From contig NZ_SMFZ01000002.1 in the NCBI RefSeq assembly GCF_004339565.1, positions 434,001 through 498,000 of the forward strand: a stretch of 64,000 nt of DNA, read 5' to 3'. The notes under the pieces were generated by a model, which was not told the DNA's origin, searched no databases, and worked only from the letters and a program-made list of their open reading frames with translations. The position numbers and the translations under genes are program-made. The DNA is from Pseudonocardia endophytica (GTDB lineage: Bacteria; Actinomycetota; Actinomycetes; Mycobacteriales; Pseudonocardiaceae). Of the stretch, positions 49,519-60,211 are shown in pieces. How positions within the stretch are numbered: position 1 is the stretch's first letter; every line of letters starts with the position of its first letter.

Positions 49519-49570
49519 ACGTGAACACCACGGTCGTCCGGCAGCGTTCGGACAGCCGTGGTGTTCACGT
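49519..49570. terminator. Terminator between R2lox and LLM oxidoreductase
   Basis: ACGTGAACACCACGG and CCGTGGTGTTCACGT are perfect 15-bp inverted repeats, with an inner stem GTCCG/CGGAC. Convergent genes end 22 and 27 bp away. Confidence 0.8.
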
Positions 49571-49596
49571 CGAGGGCCGGTGGACCGTCCGGTCGC

Positions 49597-50613
49597 TCAG
49601 CCGACCAGGTCCACGATCTGGCGTAGGTGCTCCGGTGACCCGTCGACCACCATCGTCGTGATCAGCGAGTCCCGGAACACCGGCAGCTCCTCGGCGATCT
49701 TCGCGGCCGGCCCGACCAGGGAGATCTCCTCCACCATGGACGTCGGGACGGCCGCCGCGGCGTCGTCCTTGCGGCCGTCCAGATAGAGATCCTGGATTCG
49801 CGCGCAGTCGTCCGGATAGCCCATGCGCGCGAACACCTCGTAGTGGAAGTTCGCGCCGCGGGCGCCCATCCCTCCGATGTAGAGCGCGAGGAACGGGCGG
49901 ATCCGGTCGGCGGCGGCCTCCACGTCGTCGTCGACCACGACCTGGACCATGCACACGACCTCGAAGCCGTCCGGGCGCCCACCGCGCGCGGCGAAGCCCT
50001 CCTCGAGCGAGTCCCGGTAGTGCCCGTCCTGGCGCGGCGCGTAGAACAGCGGCTGCCACCCGTCGGCGATCTCGGCGGCCAGCGCGACGTTCTTCGGGCC
50101 CTCCGCGGCGAGCAGGATCGGCAGATCCGTCCGGTACGGGTGCAACGTGGACCGCAGCGGCTTCCCGAGCCCGGTGCCGCCCGGGTAGGGGATCGGGTAG
50201 TGCGGCCCGTCGGACGTGACCTTCTCGCGCGCGATCGTGTCCTTCATGATCCGCACGTACTCGCGGGTGCGCGCCAGCGGCTTGGGGTACGGCTGCCCGT
50301 ACCAGCCCTCGACGACCTGGGGTCCGGACGCGCCGACGCCGATCACCGCGCGCCCGCCGGACAGGTGGTCGAGTGTCATCGCGGCCATCGCCGTCGCGGT
50401 CGGGGTGCGGGCGGACATCTGCGCGACCGACGTGCCGAGCCGCATCCGCGACGTCCGCGCGCCCAGCCAGGACAGCGGCGTGAACGCGTCCGAGCCGTAC
50501 GCCTCGGCCGACCACATCGAGTCGAACCCGAGGTCCTCGGCCGCGGCGACCTTCTCCTCGACGCCGGGCGGCGGCCCGGATCCCCAGTAGCCGAGAGCGA
50601 GCCCCAGTTTCAC
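49597..50613 (-). CDS. LLM class F420-dependent oxidoreductase
   Basis: 338 residues of the luciferase-like (TIM barrel) family. LGYWGSGPPPGVEEKVAAAEDL at the start, TPTATAMAAMTLDHLSGGR and GVGASGPQVVEGWYGQPY are the actinobacterial F420-type signatures. The GTG start overlaps the stop of the P450 gene by 4 bp. Last gene of the SCP2-SDR-P450-LLM operon. Redox step on a lipid intermediate is likely; FMN as cofactor cannot be ruled out. Confidence 0.88.
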   Translation of the reverse strand: MKLGLALGYWGSGPPPGVEEKVAAAEDLGFDSMWSAEAYGSDAFTPLSWLGARTSRMRLGTSVAQMSARTPTATAMAAMTLDHLSGGRAVIGVGASGPQVVEGWYGQPYPKPLARTREYVRIMKDTIAREKVTSDGPHYPIPYPGGTGLGKPLRSTLHPYRTDLPILLAAEGPKNVALAAEIADGWQPLFYAPRQDGHYRDSLEEGFAARGGRPDGFEVVCMVQVVVDDDVEAAADRIRPFLALYIGGMGARGANFHYEVFARMGYPDDCARIQDLYLDGRKDDAAAAVPTSMVEEISLVGPAAKIAEELPVFRDSLITTMVVDGSPEHLRQIVDLVG

Positions 50614-51887
50614 GAGCCGTCCTTCCCGACGGTCACCGGCAGGCGCTTGATGCCGTTGATGAAGTTCCCGGCCAGCCACTCCGGCTCGCCGACCGACAGG
50701 TCCGGCGCCCGCGAGAGCAGCTCGCCGAACAGCGAGCGCAGCTGCGTCCTGGCCAGGTGGGAGCCGAGGCAGAAGTGCGGGCCACCGCCGCCGAAGCCGA
50801 CGTGCGGGTTCCTGTCCCGGGTGATGTCGAACTCCTCCGGGGCATCGAACGCGTCGGCATCCCGGTTGCCGGACATGTAGAACATCACCACCTTCTCGCC
50901 CTCGGCGATGTGCTGCCCGCGGATCTCGGTGTCGCGGGTCGCCGTGCGCCGGAACGTGAGCACCGGCGTCGCCCACCGCACGAACTCCTCCACGGCGGCG
51001 TCGATCCGGTTCTCGAAGTCGTCCACGAGCAGAGCCTTCTGCGACGGGTGCCGGTCCAGCGCCAGCACCGCGTGGCTGGCCGTCTGGCGGGTCGTGTCGT
51101 TGCCGGCGACGCAGAGCAGCACGAAGAACGCGGCGATCTCCTCGTCGGTGAGCGACTCGCGGTCGACCTCGGCCTGGACGAGCGCGGTCATCAGGTCGTC
51201 GGCCGGCTGCTCGCGCCGGGCCTCCGACAGCTCGAACGATGCCGTGTGCAGCGTCATCAGCCCGTTCAGCAGGACACCCATCGGGTCGCCGTCGCCGATG
51301 AACTCCGGGTCGTTCCAGGCGACCATGGCGTTCGCCGCGTCCGCGACCTCCTGGCGCCGCTCCTCCGGGATCCCGATCATCTCCGAGATCGTCCACATCG
51401 GAAGGCGGGCGGAGACGGCGGTGACGAAGTCGACCTCGCCCGAGGACCCCAGCAGGTCGTCGACGATCAGCCGGGCCTGGTTCGCGATCTGGTCCTCGAT
51501 CTGCTTCGTGCGCTTCGGGGTGAACACCGAGGCGATCACCCTGCGCTGGGTCCGGTGCCGGGGCGCGTCCATCGCGAGGATGGAGTGCGCCGCCTCGAGC
51601 ATGTCCTCCGGCACGTCCTCGAGCATGACGCCGCCGTACTGCTGGCCGGACGCGAACGCCTCGGCGTCCTTCGACACCGCGACGATGTCGGCGTGCGTGA
51701 CGAGCGCCCAGAACCCGGGGGCCTCCGGGTCGGGCAGCAGGTCGGTCTCGGCCGGGCGGTGCCAGGACAGCGGGCGCTCGCGACGGAGCTCGGCGAACGA
51801 CTCCTCACGCACGTCCGGCGGCTGAGCCCAGAACGCCTGGCTGGAGATGTCGATCGGGTCGTGCGGCCGCGTCTCGGTGGTGGTCAC
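50610..51887 (-). CDS. Cytochrome P450 (steroid/lipid-type)
   Basis: 425 residues. I-helix FVLLCVAGNDTTRQTASHA, ExxR-like EEFVRWATPVLTFRRTAT, haem loop FGGGGPHFCLGSHLAR, and the C-terminal NFINGIKRLPV shared with the CYP124/125/142/268 group that attacks terminal carbons of cholesterol side chains or methyl-branched lipids. It lies between an SDR gene and the LLM oxidoreductase in one operon. Substrate is inferred only from family and context. Confidence 0.92.
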   Translation of the reverse strand: MTTTETRPHDPIDISSQAFWAQPPDVREESFAELRRERPLSWHRPAETDLLPDPEAPGFWALVTHADIVAVSKDAEAFASGQQYGGVMLEDVPEDMLEAAHSILAMDAPRHRTQRRVIASVFTPKRTKQIEDQIANQARLIVDDLLGSSGEVDFVTAVSARLPMWTISEMIGIPEERRQEVADAANAMVAWNDPEFIGDGDPMGVLLNGLMTLHTASFELSEARREQPADDLMTALVQAEVDRESLTDEEIAAFFVLLCVAGNDTTRQTASHAVLALDRHPSQKALLVDDFENRIDAAVEEFVRWATPVLTFRRTATRDTEIRGQHIAEGEKVVMFYMSGNRDADAFDAPEEFDITRDRNPHVGFGGGGPHFCLGSHLARTQLRSLFGELLSRAPDLSVGEPEWLAGNFINGIKRLPVTVGKDGS

Positions 51888-51899
51888 GGCGCTCCCTCC

Positions 51900-52679
51900 T
51901 CAGATCTGCGGTGCGGGGACCATGCCGGTCAGGACGGCCCCGCTGATACCGCCGTCGGCGACGAGCGCGTGACCGTTGATCCACGACGAGTCCGGTCCGG
52001 CCAGGAACGTGACCGGCCCGGCGATGTCCGACGGCGTCGCGTGCCGGCCGAGGAACGCGGCCAGCGCGTCCAGGTTCTCCTTACCCATCGACTCCTCGAA
52101 GTCGCCGAGGATCGGCGTCTCCACCGGTCCGGGGCAGACCGCGTTCATCCGCACGCCGTTCTCCGCGAACACCGGCGCCATCAGCATCGTGTAGACGATC
52201 AGCGCCTCCTTCGAGAAGTTGTAGGCGTTGCCGGGCTGCGGGTTCGCGGCGAACCAGGCCAGTCCTTCGTCGACGGTGTCGGTGGCCAGCAGGTCGCGCA
52301 GCGCGTCCAGCCGGGACGCCCAGTCGTAGCCGGCGATCGACGCGACGTTCACGACCGCGCCGCCCGGCCCGATCCGCTCGACGACGGCCTCCGTGAGGTG
52401 GCGCAGCCCCAGCAGGTTCACCCGCATGACGAGCTCCGCGGGCGCGGTGCCCGGGACGCCCGCGACGTTGCACAGCGCGTCGAACTCCCCGTCCAGCGCG
52501 GCGACGGCCGCGTCGATCGAGTCCACCTCGGACAGGTCGCAGTGGACGTGCCGGTCGACGGGGACGGCGGGGTCCTTGACGTCGAGCGAGGTGACGTCGT
52601 CGCCGGCGTCGGCGAACCGGCGGGCGACCTCGGCGCCGATCCCGGACGCGGCCCCTGTCACCAGGACGCGACGGCTCAC
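51900..52679 (-). CDS. SDR family oxidoreductase (3-alpha-HSD/coniferyl-alcohol dehydrogenase-like)
   Basis: 259 residues. Cofactor motif VTGAASGIGAEVARRF at 7-22, NVAG near residue 73, catalytic Ser in NVASIAGYDW, and YNFSK for the Tyr-Lys pair; SIAGYDWASRLDALRDLL and FAANPQPGNAYNFSK are typical of the 3-alpha-hydroxysteroid/coniferyl-alcohol dehydrogenase branch. GTG start overlaps the SCP2 stop by 4 bp. Probably oxidises a secondary or primary alcohol made by the P450. Confidence 0.9.
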   Translation of the reverse strand: MSRRVLVTGAASGIGAEVARRFADAGDDVTSLDVKDPAVPVDRHVHCDLSEVDSIDAAVAALDGEFDALCNVAGVPGTAPAELVMRVNLLGLRHLTEAVVERIGPGGAVVNVASIAGYDWASRLDALRDLLATDTVDEGLAWFAANPQPGNAYNFSKEALIVYTMLMAPVFAENGVRMNAVCPGPVETPILGDFEESMGKENLDALAAFLGRHATPSDIAGPVTFLAGPDSSWINGHALVADGGISGAVLTGMVPAPQI

Positions 52680-53092
52680 GACGAGACCAGCAGGTCGTCG
52701 CGGCCGTCGGCACGCAGCTTCTCGACGTAGACCGGGAACAGGCGCTTGGACAGCGGCGCGAGCTGCAGCAGCTTCGTGACCCCGCCCTCCACGGTGACCT
52801 TCTTCTTGGCCATCGCGAACGTCAGGTTGACCTTGCCCTGCCAGTAGGCATTCGCCGTCTCGGTGGCCATCGTCATCGTGGCCGACGCCTCCGGCGCGCC
52901 CGGGTCCGAGCCCTTCCAGACCTTGCCGCCGGGCAGGTCAATGATCAGCGCCGAGTCCGGTTCGGTGCACTGCTGGCGCAGCACGAGTCCGGTCGCGCGG
53001 AGCCTGGGTTCCAGCTCCGGATCGGCCAGCGCGGTCTCGAAGATCCCGCCGATGTAGCGGTACAGCTCGTCCTCGTCGGCGAAGCCGGGCAC
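52676..53092 (-). CDS. SCP2 sterol-carrier-like protein (paralogue 2)
   Basis: 138 residues. MPGFADEDELYRYIGGIFET parallels ALFADEAEVYDYLGGVF of the paralogue at 44505-44915, and TMATETANAYWQGKVNLTFA and GGVTKLLQLAPLSKRLFPVY are collinear too. First gene of the minus-strand operon that starts at the palindromic operator. Probably binds the hydrophobic substrate for the P450 or SDR; this is inference. Confidence 0.8.
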   Translation of the reverse strand: MPGFADEDELYRYIGGIFETALADPELEPRLRATGLVLRQQCTEPDSALIIDLPGGKVWKGSDPGAPEASATMTMATETANAYWQGKVNLTFAMAKKKVTVEGGVTKLLQLAPLSKRLFPVYVEKLRADGRDDLLVSS

Positions 53093-53133
53093 GGGTCCTC
53101 CACGTCGTCGTGTGGTCGGTTGCGTCGCCGAAC

Positions 53134-53152
53134 ATAACGTAGATTACGTTAT
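53134..53152. promoter_or_regulatory. TetR-type operator palindrome (site 1) between SCP2 operon and aldehyde dehydrogenase
   Basis: ATAACGTAGATTACGTTAT: perfect 8-bp arms with a GAT centre, in the middle of the 99-bp divergent promoter region. Its reverse complement matches the site at 55370-55388 at 16 of 19 positions. AT-rich in a GC-rich context. Confidence 0.82.
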
Positions 53153-53191
53153 CGTCAAGCCGATCCGACCCTCGACGACGCGGGAGAACCG

Positions 53192-54583
<1,392 letters not shown>

Positions 54584-54637
54584 CCGGCCGTGGCAGGCTG
54601 GAGCGGACAGAGCGCCACATCGGAACGGGAGCAGCGG

Positions 54638-55228
54638 GTGCCCAGGAGAGCGGGCCGGCAGGTCGTCGCCGAGCAGTACTACGACGCGGCCATGACGATC
54701 CTCGCGCGGGACGGGGCGGCCGGTCTGAAGATCGGTCCGTTGTGCCGGGCGCTCGGTGTGACCAGCGGTTCCTTCTACCACCACTTCAACGGCTGGGCCG
54801 GGTTCGTGCGCGGCCTGTTGCGGTACTGGGAGGCCGAGCAGACCGACCGGATCGTCGAGCTGGCCCGCGCCACGGCCGACCCGGTCGAGCGGATGCTCGT
54901 GGTGAAGCGCCTGACCGTCGAGCTGCGCCACGACGCGGAGGCGGCCATCCGGGCCTGGTCGGACAGCGACCCGGACGTCGGTGGCGCGCAGCGACGCGTC
55001 GACCAGCAGCGGACGGTCGCGCTCGAGCAGGTCGTCGCCGACGTCGTCGGCGAGGGCGCCGACGCCCACCGGCTCGCCGTGCTCGGGATCTCGCTGATGG
55101 TCGGGTTCCAGCAGACGTGCGACCCGCGCGACCGCGACCTGCTGCGCACGATGTTCGACGACTACCAGCGGCTGATCCTGTCCTACGCGCCGGCGCACCT
55201 GCGGGACGTGAGCCCGCCGATCGGGTGA
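54638..55228 (+). CDS. TetR family transcriptional regulator
   Basis: 196 residues. N-terminal HTH: YDAAMTILARDGAAGLKIGP and LCRALGVTSGSFYHHFNGWA (recognition helix), then a helical ligand domain. GTG at 54638 with GGGAG upstream; a GTG 16 codons earlier is possible. It is the last gene of the aldehyde dehydrogenase unit and lies between the two matching palindromes, so it is the obvious candidate to bind both. Confidence 0.88.
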   Translation: MPRRAGRQVVAEQYYDAAMTILARDGAAGLKIGPLCRALGVTSGSFYHHFNGWAGFVRGLLRYWEAEQTDRIVELARATADPVERMLVVKRLTVELRHDAEAAIRAWSDSDPDVGGAQRRVDQQRTVALEQVVADVVGEGADAHRLAVLGISLMVGFQQTCDPRDRDLLRTMFDDYQRLILSYAPAHLRDVSPPIG

Positions 55229-55369
55229 CATTCGGGCGGGACAGGTGATCATCGCGGACCGGCCGCGCTGCGTGAGGTTCCGGCCGATCGGACCAGCCCG
55301 CTGCACGGACGAGCCCAATCCCCACCGCGGTCCACGACGGAGCGTCGCCGCTCGCGACCCTGGGTCACC

Positions 55370-55388
55370 GTAACGTAATCTACGGTAC
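55370..55388. promoter_or_regulatory. TetR-type operator palindrome (site 2) upstream of the mce operon
   Basis: GTAACGTAATCTACGGTAC, 16/19 identical to the reverse complement of site 1, with imperfect arms. It is in the 300-bp gap between the TetR gene and mceG, 143 bp before the chosen mceG start. Confidence 0.75.
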
Positions 55389-55531
55389 GGATCTGCCTCG
55401 TTACCCGCCAGTACGGGTCAGTAACCTCGCCCCGCGCCACTCGTTGGGTGGTTCAGCACCGACGAGTGGCCTGCGCTCCCCGGCATCCGGGCCCCCGGTG
55501 TGTCAGCGGTCGAACGCGAGGAGGCGGACGA

Positions 55532-57019
55532 GTGACCGGTGTGGAGGTCAAGGTCGAGGGACTGACGAAGTCCTTCGGCCGGGCGAACATCTGGTCCGAC
55601 GTGACGCTCACGCTGCCTCCTGGTGAGGTCAGTGTGCTCCTCGGCCCGTCCGGAACGGGCAAGTCGGTCTTCCTGAAGTCGCTGATCGGGCTGCTCAAGC
55701 CGGAGAAGGGCTCGATCGTCATCCATGACACGGACCTCGTCCGCTGTGGCGAGTCCCGGCTCTACGAGCTGCGCAAGCTGTTCGGCGTGCTGTTCCAGGA
55801 CGGCGCGCTGTTCGGGTCGATGAACCTCTACGACAACATCGCGTTCCCGCTGCGCGAGCACACGAAGAAGTCCGAGGCGCAGGTCCGCGACATCGTCGCC
55901 GAGAAGATGGACATGGTCGGCCTCACCGGCGACGAGTCGAAGCTGCCCGGCGAGATCTCCGGCGGCATGCGCAAGCGGGCCGGCCTGGCCCGCGCGCTGG
56001 TGCTGGACCCGGAGATCATCCTGTTCGACGAGCCCGACTCCGGTCTGGACCCGGTCCGCACGGCGTACCTGAACCAGCTGATCATCGATCTGAACGCGCA
56101 GACGGACTCGACGTTCCTGATCGTCACGCACGACATCAACACCGCGCAGACCGTTCCGGACAACATCGGGATGCTCTACCGCAAGCACCTGGCCATGTTC
56201 GGCCCGCGCGAGGTCCTGCTCACCTCCGACGACCCGGTCGTCGCCCAGTTCCTGAACGGTCGCCGTGAGGGCCCGATCGGGATGAGCGAGGAGAAGGACA
56301 CCGCCCAGGCCGAGAAGGAGATGGCCGAGGCGGGTGAGCTCGAGGGCCTGCCGGAGATGAAGCCGCAGCTCGAGGCGTCCACCGGGATGCCGGACCGGCA
56401 GGCGGTGCACCGGCGCCGCGAGCGCGTCGAGGCGATGATGCACGAGCTGCCAGAGCCGGCCCAGCAGGCGATCCGCCGCTCGTACGACCAGCAGAGCGGC
56501 GACGCGCGCGGCGGCGACACCCGCGAGTACGCCCGGCCCGACGGCGGCGAGCGCGAGCAGGTCACGGTCGTGTCGGCCGGTCAGCCGGCGGCGTCGGAGG
56601 AGAGGACGCAGGAGGCGCCGCGCGAGCAGCAGGCGCAGGCCGCGCCCGCCCCGTTCGACCCGACGCTCACCGACGGCCGCGACGACCCCGACGACCGCCC
56701 GACCGACGTGCACCCGAAGGTGACCGACGACGGCCCGGCGCCGGACGACCGGCCCACCGACGTCCGCCCGCTCACGCCGGTCGACGGCGCGCCCGCCCGC
56801 GAGGACGACGCGTGGACCGGCCGGGCGGTGCAGGGCTCGGCGTCCCCGGACGCGTACACCGATCCGTACAGCGAGGGCTCCGGTGACCCGTACGTCGCCG
56901 ACGCCTACACCGCCGACCCGCACGAGAACCAGGGCGGCGGCGACGAGGGCGGCGCCGGCGAGGCGGAGAAGGGCGGCCGTCGCCGGCTGCGGTTCTGGGG
57001 CAAGGGGGACGACTCGTGA
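55532..57019 (+). CDS. mceG: Mce-system ABC transporter ATPase (MceG/MlaF-like) with long disordered tail
   Basis: 495 residues. The ABC domain occupies ~1-250: Walker A GPSGTGKS at 38-45, signature ISGGMRKRAGLARAL near 142, Walker B IILFDEPDSGLDPV near 162. Residues ~255-495 form an acidic, Pro/Asp-rich tail with repeated DDRPTDV and PYVADAY-type motifs, ending in RRRLRFWGKGDDS; most MceG proteins have a much shorter tail of about 100 residues. Drives lipid import through the MCE barrel. GTG start with GAGGAGG upstream. First gene of the operon, whereas mycobacterial mceG is unlinked to mce operons. Confidence 0.9.
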   Translation: MTGVEVKVEGLTKSFGRANIWSDVTLTLPPGEVSVLLGPSGTGKSVFLKSLIGLLKPEKGSIVIHDTDLVRCGESRLYELRKLFGVLFQDGALFGSMNLYDNIAFPLREHTKKSEAQVRDIVAEKMDMVGLTGDESKLPGEISGGMRKRAGLARALVLDPEIILFDEPDSGLDPVRTAYLNQLIIDLNAQTDSTFLIVTHDINTAQTVPDNIGMLYRKHLAMFGPREVLLTSDDPVVAQFLNGRREGPIGMSEEKDTAQAEKEMAEAGELEGLPEMKPQLEASTGMPDRQAVHRRRERVEAMMHELPEPAQQAIRRSYDQQSGDARGGDTREYARPDGGEREQVTVVSAGQPAASEERTQEAPREQQAQAAPAPFDPTLTDGRDDPDDRPTDVHPKVTDDGPAPDDRPTDVRPLTPVDGAPAREDDAWTGRAVQGSASPDAYTDPYSEGSGDPYVADAYTADPHENQGGGDEGGAGEAEKGGRRRLRFWGKGDDS

Positions 57020-57092
57020 GCGAGCGTGCGAGCGAACCATCAGACGCAGCACCGCCGGGAACGCGGCCGACGAGCGCCGGCGAGGAGGCCTC

Positions 57093-57872
57093 GTGACCGC
57101 TCCGAGCCCGATCACGCGGGCGCTCACGCCCGTCGGGAAGATGTTCGGCCTCGCCGCCGACATCGGCAGGCAGGCGTTCCGGCCGCCGTTCCAGCTCCGC
57201 GAGTACGTCGAGCAGACCTGGTTCGTCACGAAGGTCTCGGCGCTGCCGACGGCGCTGTTCACGATCCCGTTCGGTGCGACGATCGCGCTGCTGCTGGGCG
57301 AGCTGACCCGCCAGTTCGGTGCGCAGTCGCAGACCGGTGCCGGTTCGGTGCTCGCGATCGTGCAGCAGGCCGCACCGATCGTCACGGCGCTGCTGATCTC
57401 CGGGGCGGGCGGCAGCGCGGTCTGCGCCGACCTCGGTGCCCGGACGATCCGCGAGGAGATCTCCGCGATGGAGGTCCTCGGCATCTCGCCGATCCAGCGG
57501 CTCGTCGTGCCGCGGGTGCTGGCCATGGCCACGACCGCGGTCGTGCTCAACGGGCTCGCCACGGTCGTCGGTGTCACCGGCGGCTACTTCTTCAACGTGA
57601 TCATCCAGGGCGGGACGCCCGGCGCGTACATCGCGAGCTTCTCGGCGATCGCGCAGGTCTCGGACATCGTCGTCAGCGAGGTCAAGGCGTTCCTGTTCGG
57701 GCTCGTGGCCGGGATCGTCGCGGCCTACCGCGGGCTCAACCCGCCGCCCGGTGCCAAGGGCGTCGGCGACGCGGTGAACCAGTCCGTCGTCATCTCGTTC
57801 GTCCTCGTCTTCCTGATCAACCTCGTCCTGACGGCGCTCTACCTCGAGCTCGTTCCGCCGAAGGGTCTCTAG
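57093..57872 (+). CDS. yrbEA: MlaE family permease YrbEA
   Basis: 259-residue integral membrane permease of the MCE/MLA transporter. FVTKVSALPTALFTIPFGAT and DLGARTIREEISAMEVLGIS are the family signatures, the latter being the coupling helix that touches the ATPase. GTG start with GAGGAGG just upstream. A short linker after mceG contains no gene. Confidence 0.92.
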   Translation: MTAPSPITRALTPVGKMFGLAADIGRQAFRPPFQLREYVEQTWFVTKVSALPTALFTIPFGATIALLLGELTRQFGAQSQTGAGSVLAIVQQAAPIVTALLISGAGGSAVCADLGARTIREEISAMEVLGISPIQRLVVPRVLAMATTAVVLNGLATVVGVTGGYFFNVIIQGGTPGAYIASFSAIAQVSDIVVSEVKAFLFGLVAGIVAAYRGLNPPPGAKGVGDAVNQSVVISFVLVFLINLVLTALYLELVPPKGL

Positions 57873-57876
57873 AGTC

Positions 57877-58728
57877 ATGGCCGTCACCTCGTCCCCGCTC
57901 GGCGCCCGGCTGCGGCGCTCGCTGCAGGCGCCGCTGGACCAGCTCGAGGAGCTGGGCGACCAGCTCTCGCTCTACATCCGGTCCATCCTGTGGATGCCGA
58001 AGACGATCACCCGCTACGGCAAGGAGGTCGCCCGGCTGCTCGCCGAGGTGTCCTTCGGGTCCGGCGCGCTGATCGTCATCCTGGGCACGGCCGGCGTCAT
58101 GGCGTCGCTGTCGCTGTTCGTCGGGTCGCTGGTCGGCCTGCAGGGCTTCCGGGCGCTCGACTCGCTGGGTGTCGAGGCGCTGACCGGCTTCATCACGGCG
58201 TACTTCAACACCCGTGACATCGCCCCGCTCGTCGCGGCGTCCGCGCTGACGGCGACGCTCGGCGCCGGCTTCACCGCGCAGCTCGGCGCGATGCGGATCT
58301 CCGAGGAGATCGACGCGCTCGAGGTCATGGCCGTTCCCAGCGTCCCGTACCTGGTCACCACGCGCGTGATCGCCGGGATCATCGCGGTCATCCCGATCTA
58401 CACGATCGGCCTGCTGGCGAGCTTCGTCGCGTCCCGGCTGAACGTGACGCTGATCAACGGGTTGCCCGGCGGGACCTACGACCACTACTTCGACCTGTTC
58501 CTCCCGGTCAGCGACGTCCTGTACTCGTATCTCAAAGTGATCATCTTCGCCGCGGTGATCATCCTGATCCACTGCCACTACGGCTACCGGGCCACCGGCG
58601 GCCCGGCCGGTGTGGGCGTCGCGGTGGGTCGCGCGGTGCGGCTGTCGATCGTCTCGACGGCGATCCTGGACTTCTTCCTGACGCTGGTCATCTTCGGCAC
58701 CGACACGTCCGTGCGGGTCGCGGGATGA
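57877..58728 (+). CDS. yrbEB: MlaE family permease YrbEB
   Basis: 283 residues; second permease, with FGSGALIVILGTAGVMASLS and QLGAMRISEEIDALEVMAVP (coupling helix), about five membrane segments. ATG 4 bp after the yrbEA stop. Forms the heterodimeric channel with YrbEA. Confidence 0.92.
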   Translation: MAVTSSPLGARLRRSLQAPLDQLEELGDQLSLYIRSILWMPKTITRYGKEVARLLAEVSFGSGALIVILGTAGVMASLSLFVGSLVGLQGFRALDSLGVEALTGFITAYFNTRDIAPLVAASALTATLGAGFTAQLGAMRISEEIDALEVMAVPSVPYLVTTRVIAGIIAVIPIYTIGLLASFVASRLNVTLINGLPGGTYDHYFDLFLPVSDVLYSYLKVIIFAAVIILIHCHYGYRATGGPAGVGVAVGRAVRLSIVSTAILDFFLTLVIFGTDTSVRVAG

Positions 58729-58756
58729 CGCGGCGGTCGGGAGCGGGGGTGCCGGC

Positions 58757-60211
58757 GTGAGATCGTCCCGCAAGGTGCTGCAGGGCCTGGCGTTCGTGAT
58801 GGTGATCGTCGGTCTGCTCGGCCTGTCGGTGGCGTCCTACGCAGGCGTGTTCAAGCAGTCCGACGACGTCCAGCTGAAGGTCGACCGGGTCGGGACGCAG
58901 CTGCAGGAGCGGGCCGACGTCAAGGTGCGCGGACTGATCGTCGGCCAGGTCTCGCAGGTCTCCACGGACGGCCCGGTCTCGACGATCACGATGCAGATGG
59001 ATCCGGCGATGATCGACCAGATCCCGTCGAACGTGACCGCACGGCTGCTGCCCAAGACGCTGTTCGGCGAGAAGTTCGTGTCGCTCGTGCCGCAGCAGGG
59101 GCCCTCGACGAAGCCGCTGGCCGCGGGCGACGTGATCGACGAGGACCGCAGCCAGTCCGCACGAGAGGTCGAGCGCGTGCTCGACGACCTGCTGCCGCTG
59201 CTGCAGGCCGTCCGCCCGGACCAGCTCGCGTCGACGCTCGGTGCGCTGTCGTCCGCGCTGCAGGGCAGGGGCGACCAGCTCGGGCGCACGCTGGAGCAGC
59301 TGAACACGCTGACCAAGGGCCTGAACCCGTCGGTGCCGGACCTGCAGGAGGACATCCGCCAGCTCGCGGACTTCTCGCAGAACCTGTCCGACGCCACACC
59401 GGACCTGCTGGCCTCCACGGACAACCTGACGACGACGCTGCGCACGGTCGTCGAGCAGCGGGACGGTCTGCGCAACCTGTTCGGCAAGGTGACGACCGCG
59501 TCCGACGACCTGCGGGCGTTCCTGGACGCCAACGGCGACAACATCATCGGCCTGACGAAGGCGAGCAGGCCGACGCTGGAGACGCTGGCCAGGTACTCGC
59601 CGGAGTTCCCCTGCCTGACCCGCCAGCTGGTGGACCTCATCCCGAAGATCAACGACGCGATCCACCCGGACACCGATCCCGGCGTCCACATCACGCTGGA
59701 GATCGTCGCGAACAAGGGCAAGTACCTGCCGAACCAGGACGAGCCGGAGTACGGCGACGACCGCGGGCCGCGCTGCTACCCGATCCCGACGCCGAAGGGC
59801 ACCCAGTACCCGCCGGACGGCCCGTTCCGTGACGGGTCGGTGCCCGGGCCGGCACCGGAGGGGCAGCCGATGGGACCGCCGGCACAGTTCGGTGTCGAGG
59901 ACTTCGGGACCTACGACGGGACGAACTCGTTCGGCCTGATCCAGGACCAGACCGCGATCAACGGGGCGGGCCCGTTCCCGGTCCTGCCGGCGTCGCCGCT
60001 GTCGGGTACGCCCCTGGCCGGCGTGCTGCCGGGGATCACGCCCAGCTCGTACAACTCCTCCGACATGGGCATCGGCAACTCGCCCGGTGAGCAGCAGATC
60101 GTGTCCGAGCTGCTGGCCACCCAGCGCGGCGGAGCGCCGAAGGCGGTCCCGGCCTGGAGCACGATGATGGTCGCGCCGATGTACCGCGGTGCGGAGGTGA
60201 CCGTCTCGTGA
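58757..60211 (+). CDS. mceA: MCE family protein MceA
   Basis: 484 residues. N-terminal membrane anchor (LAFVMVIVGLLGLSVASYAG), the MCE domain at ~35-115 (DDVQLKVDRVGTQLQERADV and VRGLIVGQVSQV), then a long helical region (~125-300, LDDLLPLLQAVRPDQLASTL) that forms the needle, and a Pro/Gly-rich C-terminus. GTG start. Subunit of the hexameric lipid-shuttle tube spanning the periplasm-like space. Confidence 0.92.
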   Translation: MRSSRKVLQGLAFVMVIVGLLGLSVASYAGVFKQSDDVQLKVDRVGTQLQERADVKVRGLIVGQVSQVSTDGPVSTITMQMDPAMIDQIPSNVTARLLPKTLFGEKFVSLVPQQGPSTKPLAAGDVIDEDRSQSAREVERVLDDLLPLLQAVRPDQLASTLGALSSALQGRGDQLGRTLEQLNTLTKGLNPSVPDLQEDIRQLADFSQNLSDATPDLLASTDNLTTTLRTVVEQRDGLRNLFGKVTTASDDLRAFLDANGDNIIGLTKASRPTLETLARYSPEFPCLTRQLVDLIPKINDAIHPDTDPGVHITLEIVANKGKYLPNQDEPEYGDDRGPRCYPIPTPKGTQYPPDGPFRDGSVPGPAPEGQPMGPPAQFGVEDFGTYDGTNSFGLIQDQTAINGAGPFPVLPASPLSGTPLAGVLPGITPSSYNSSDMGIGNSPGEQQIVSELLATQRGGAPKAVPAWSTMMVAPMYRGAEVTVS

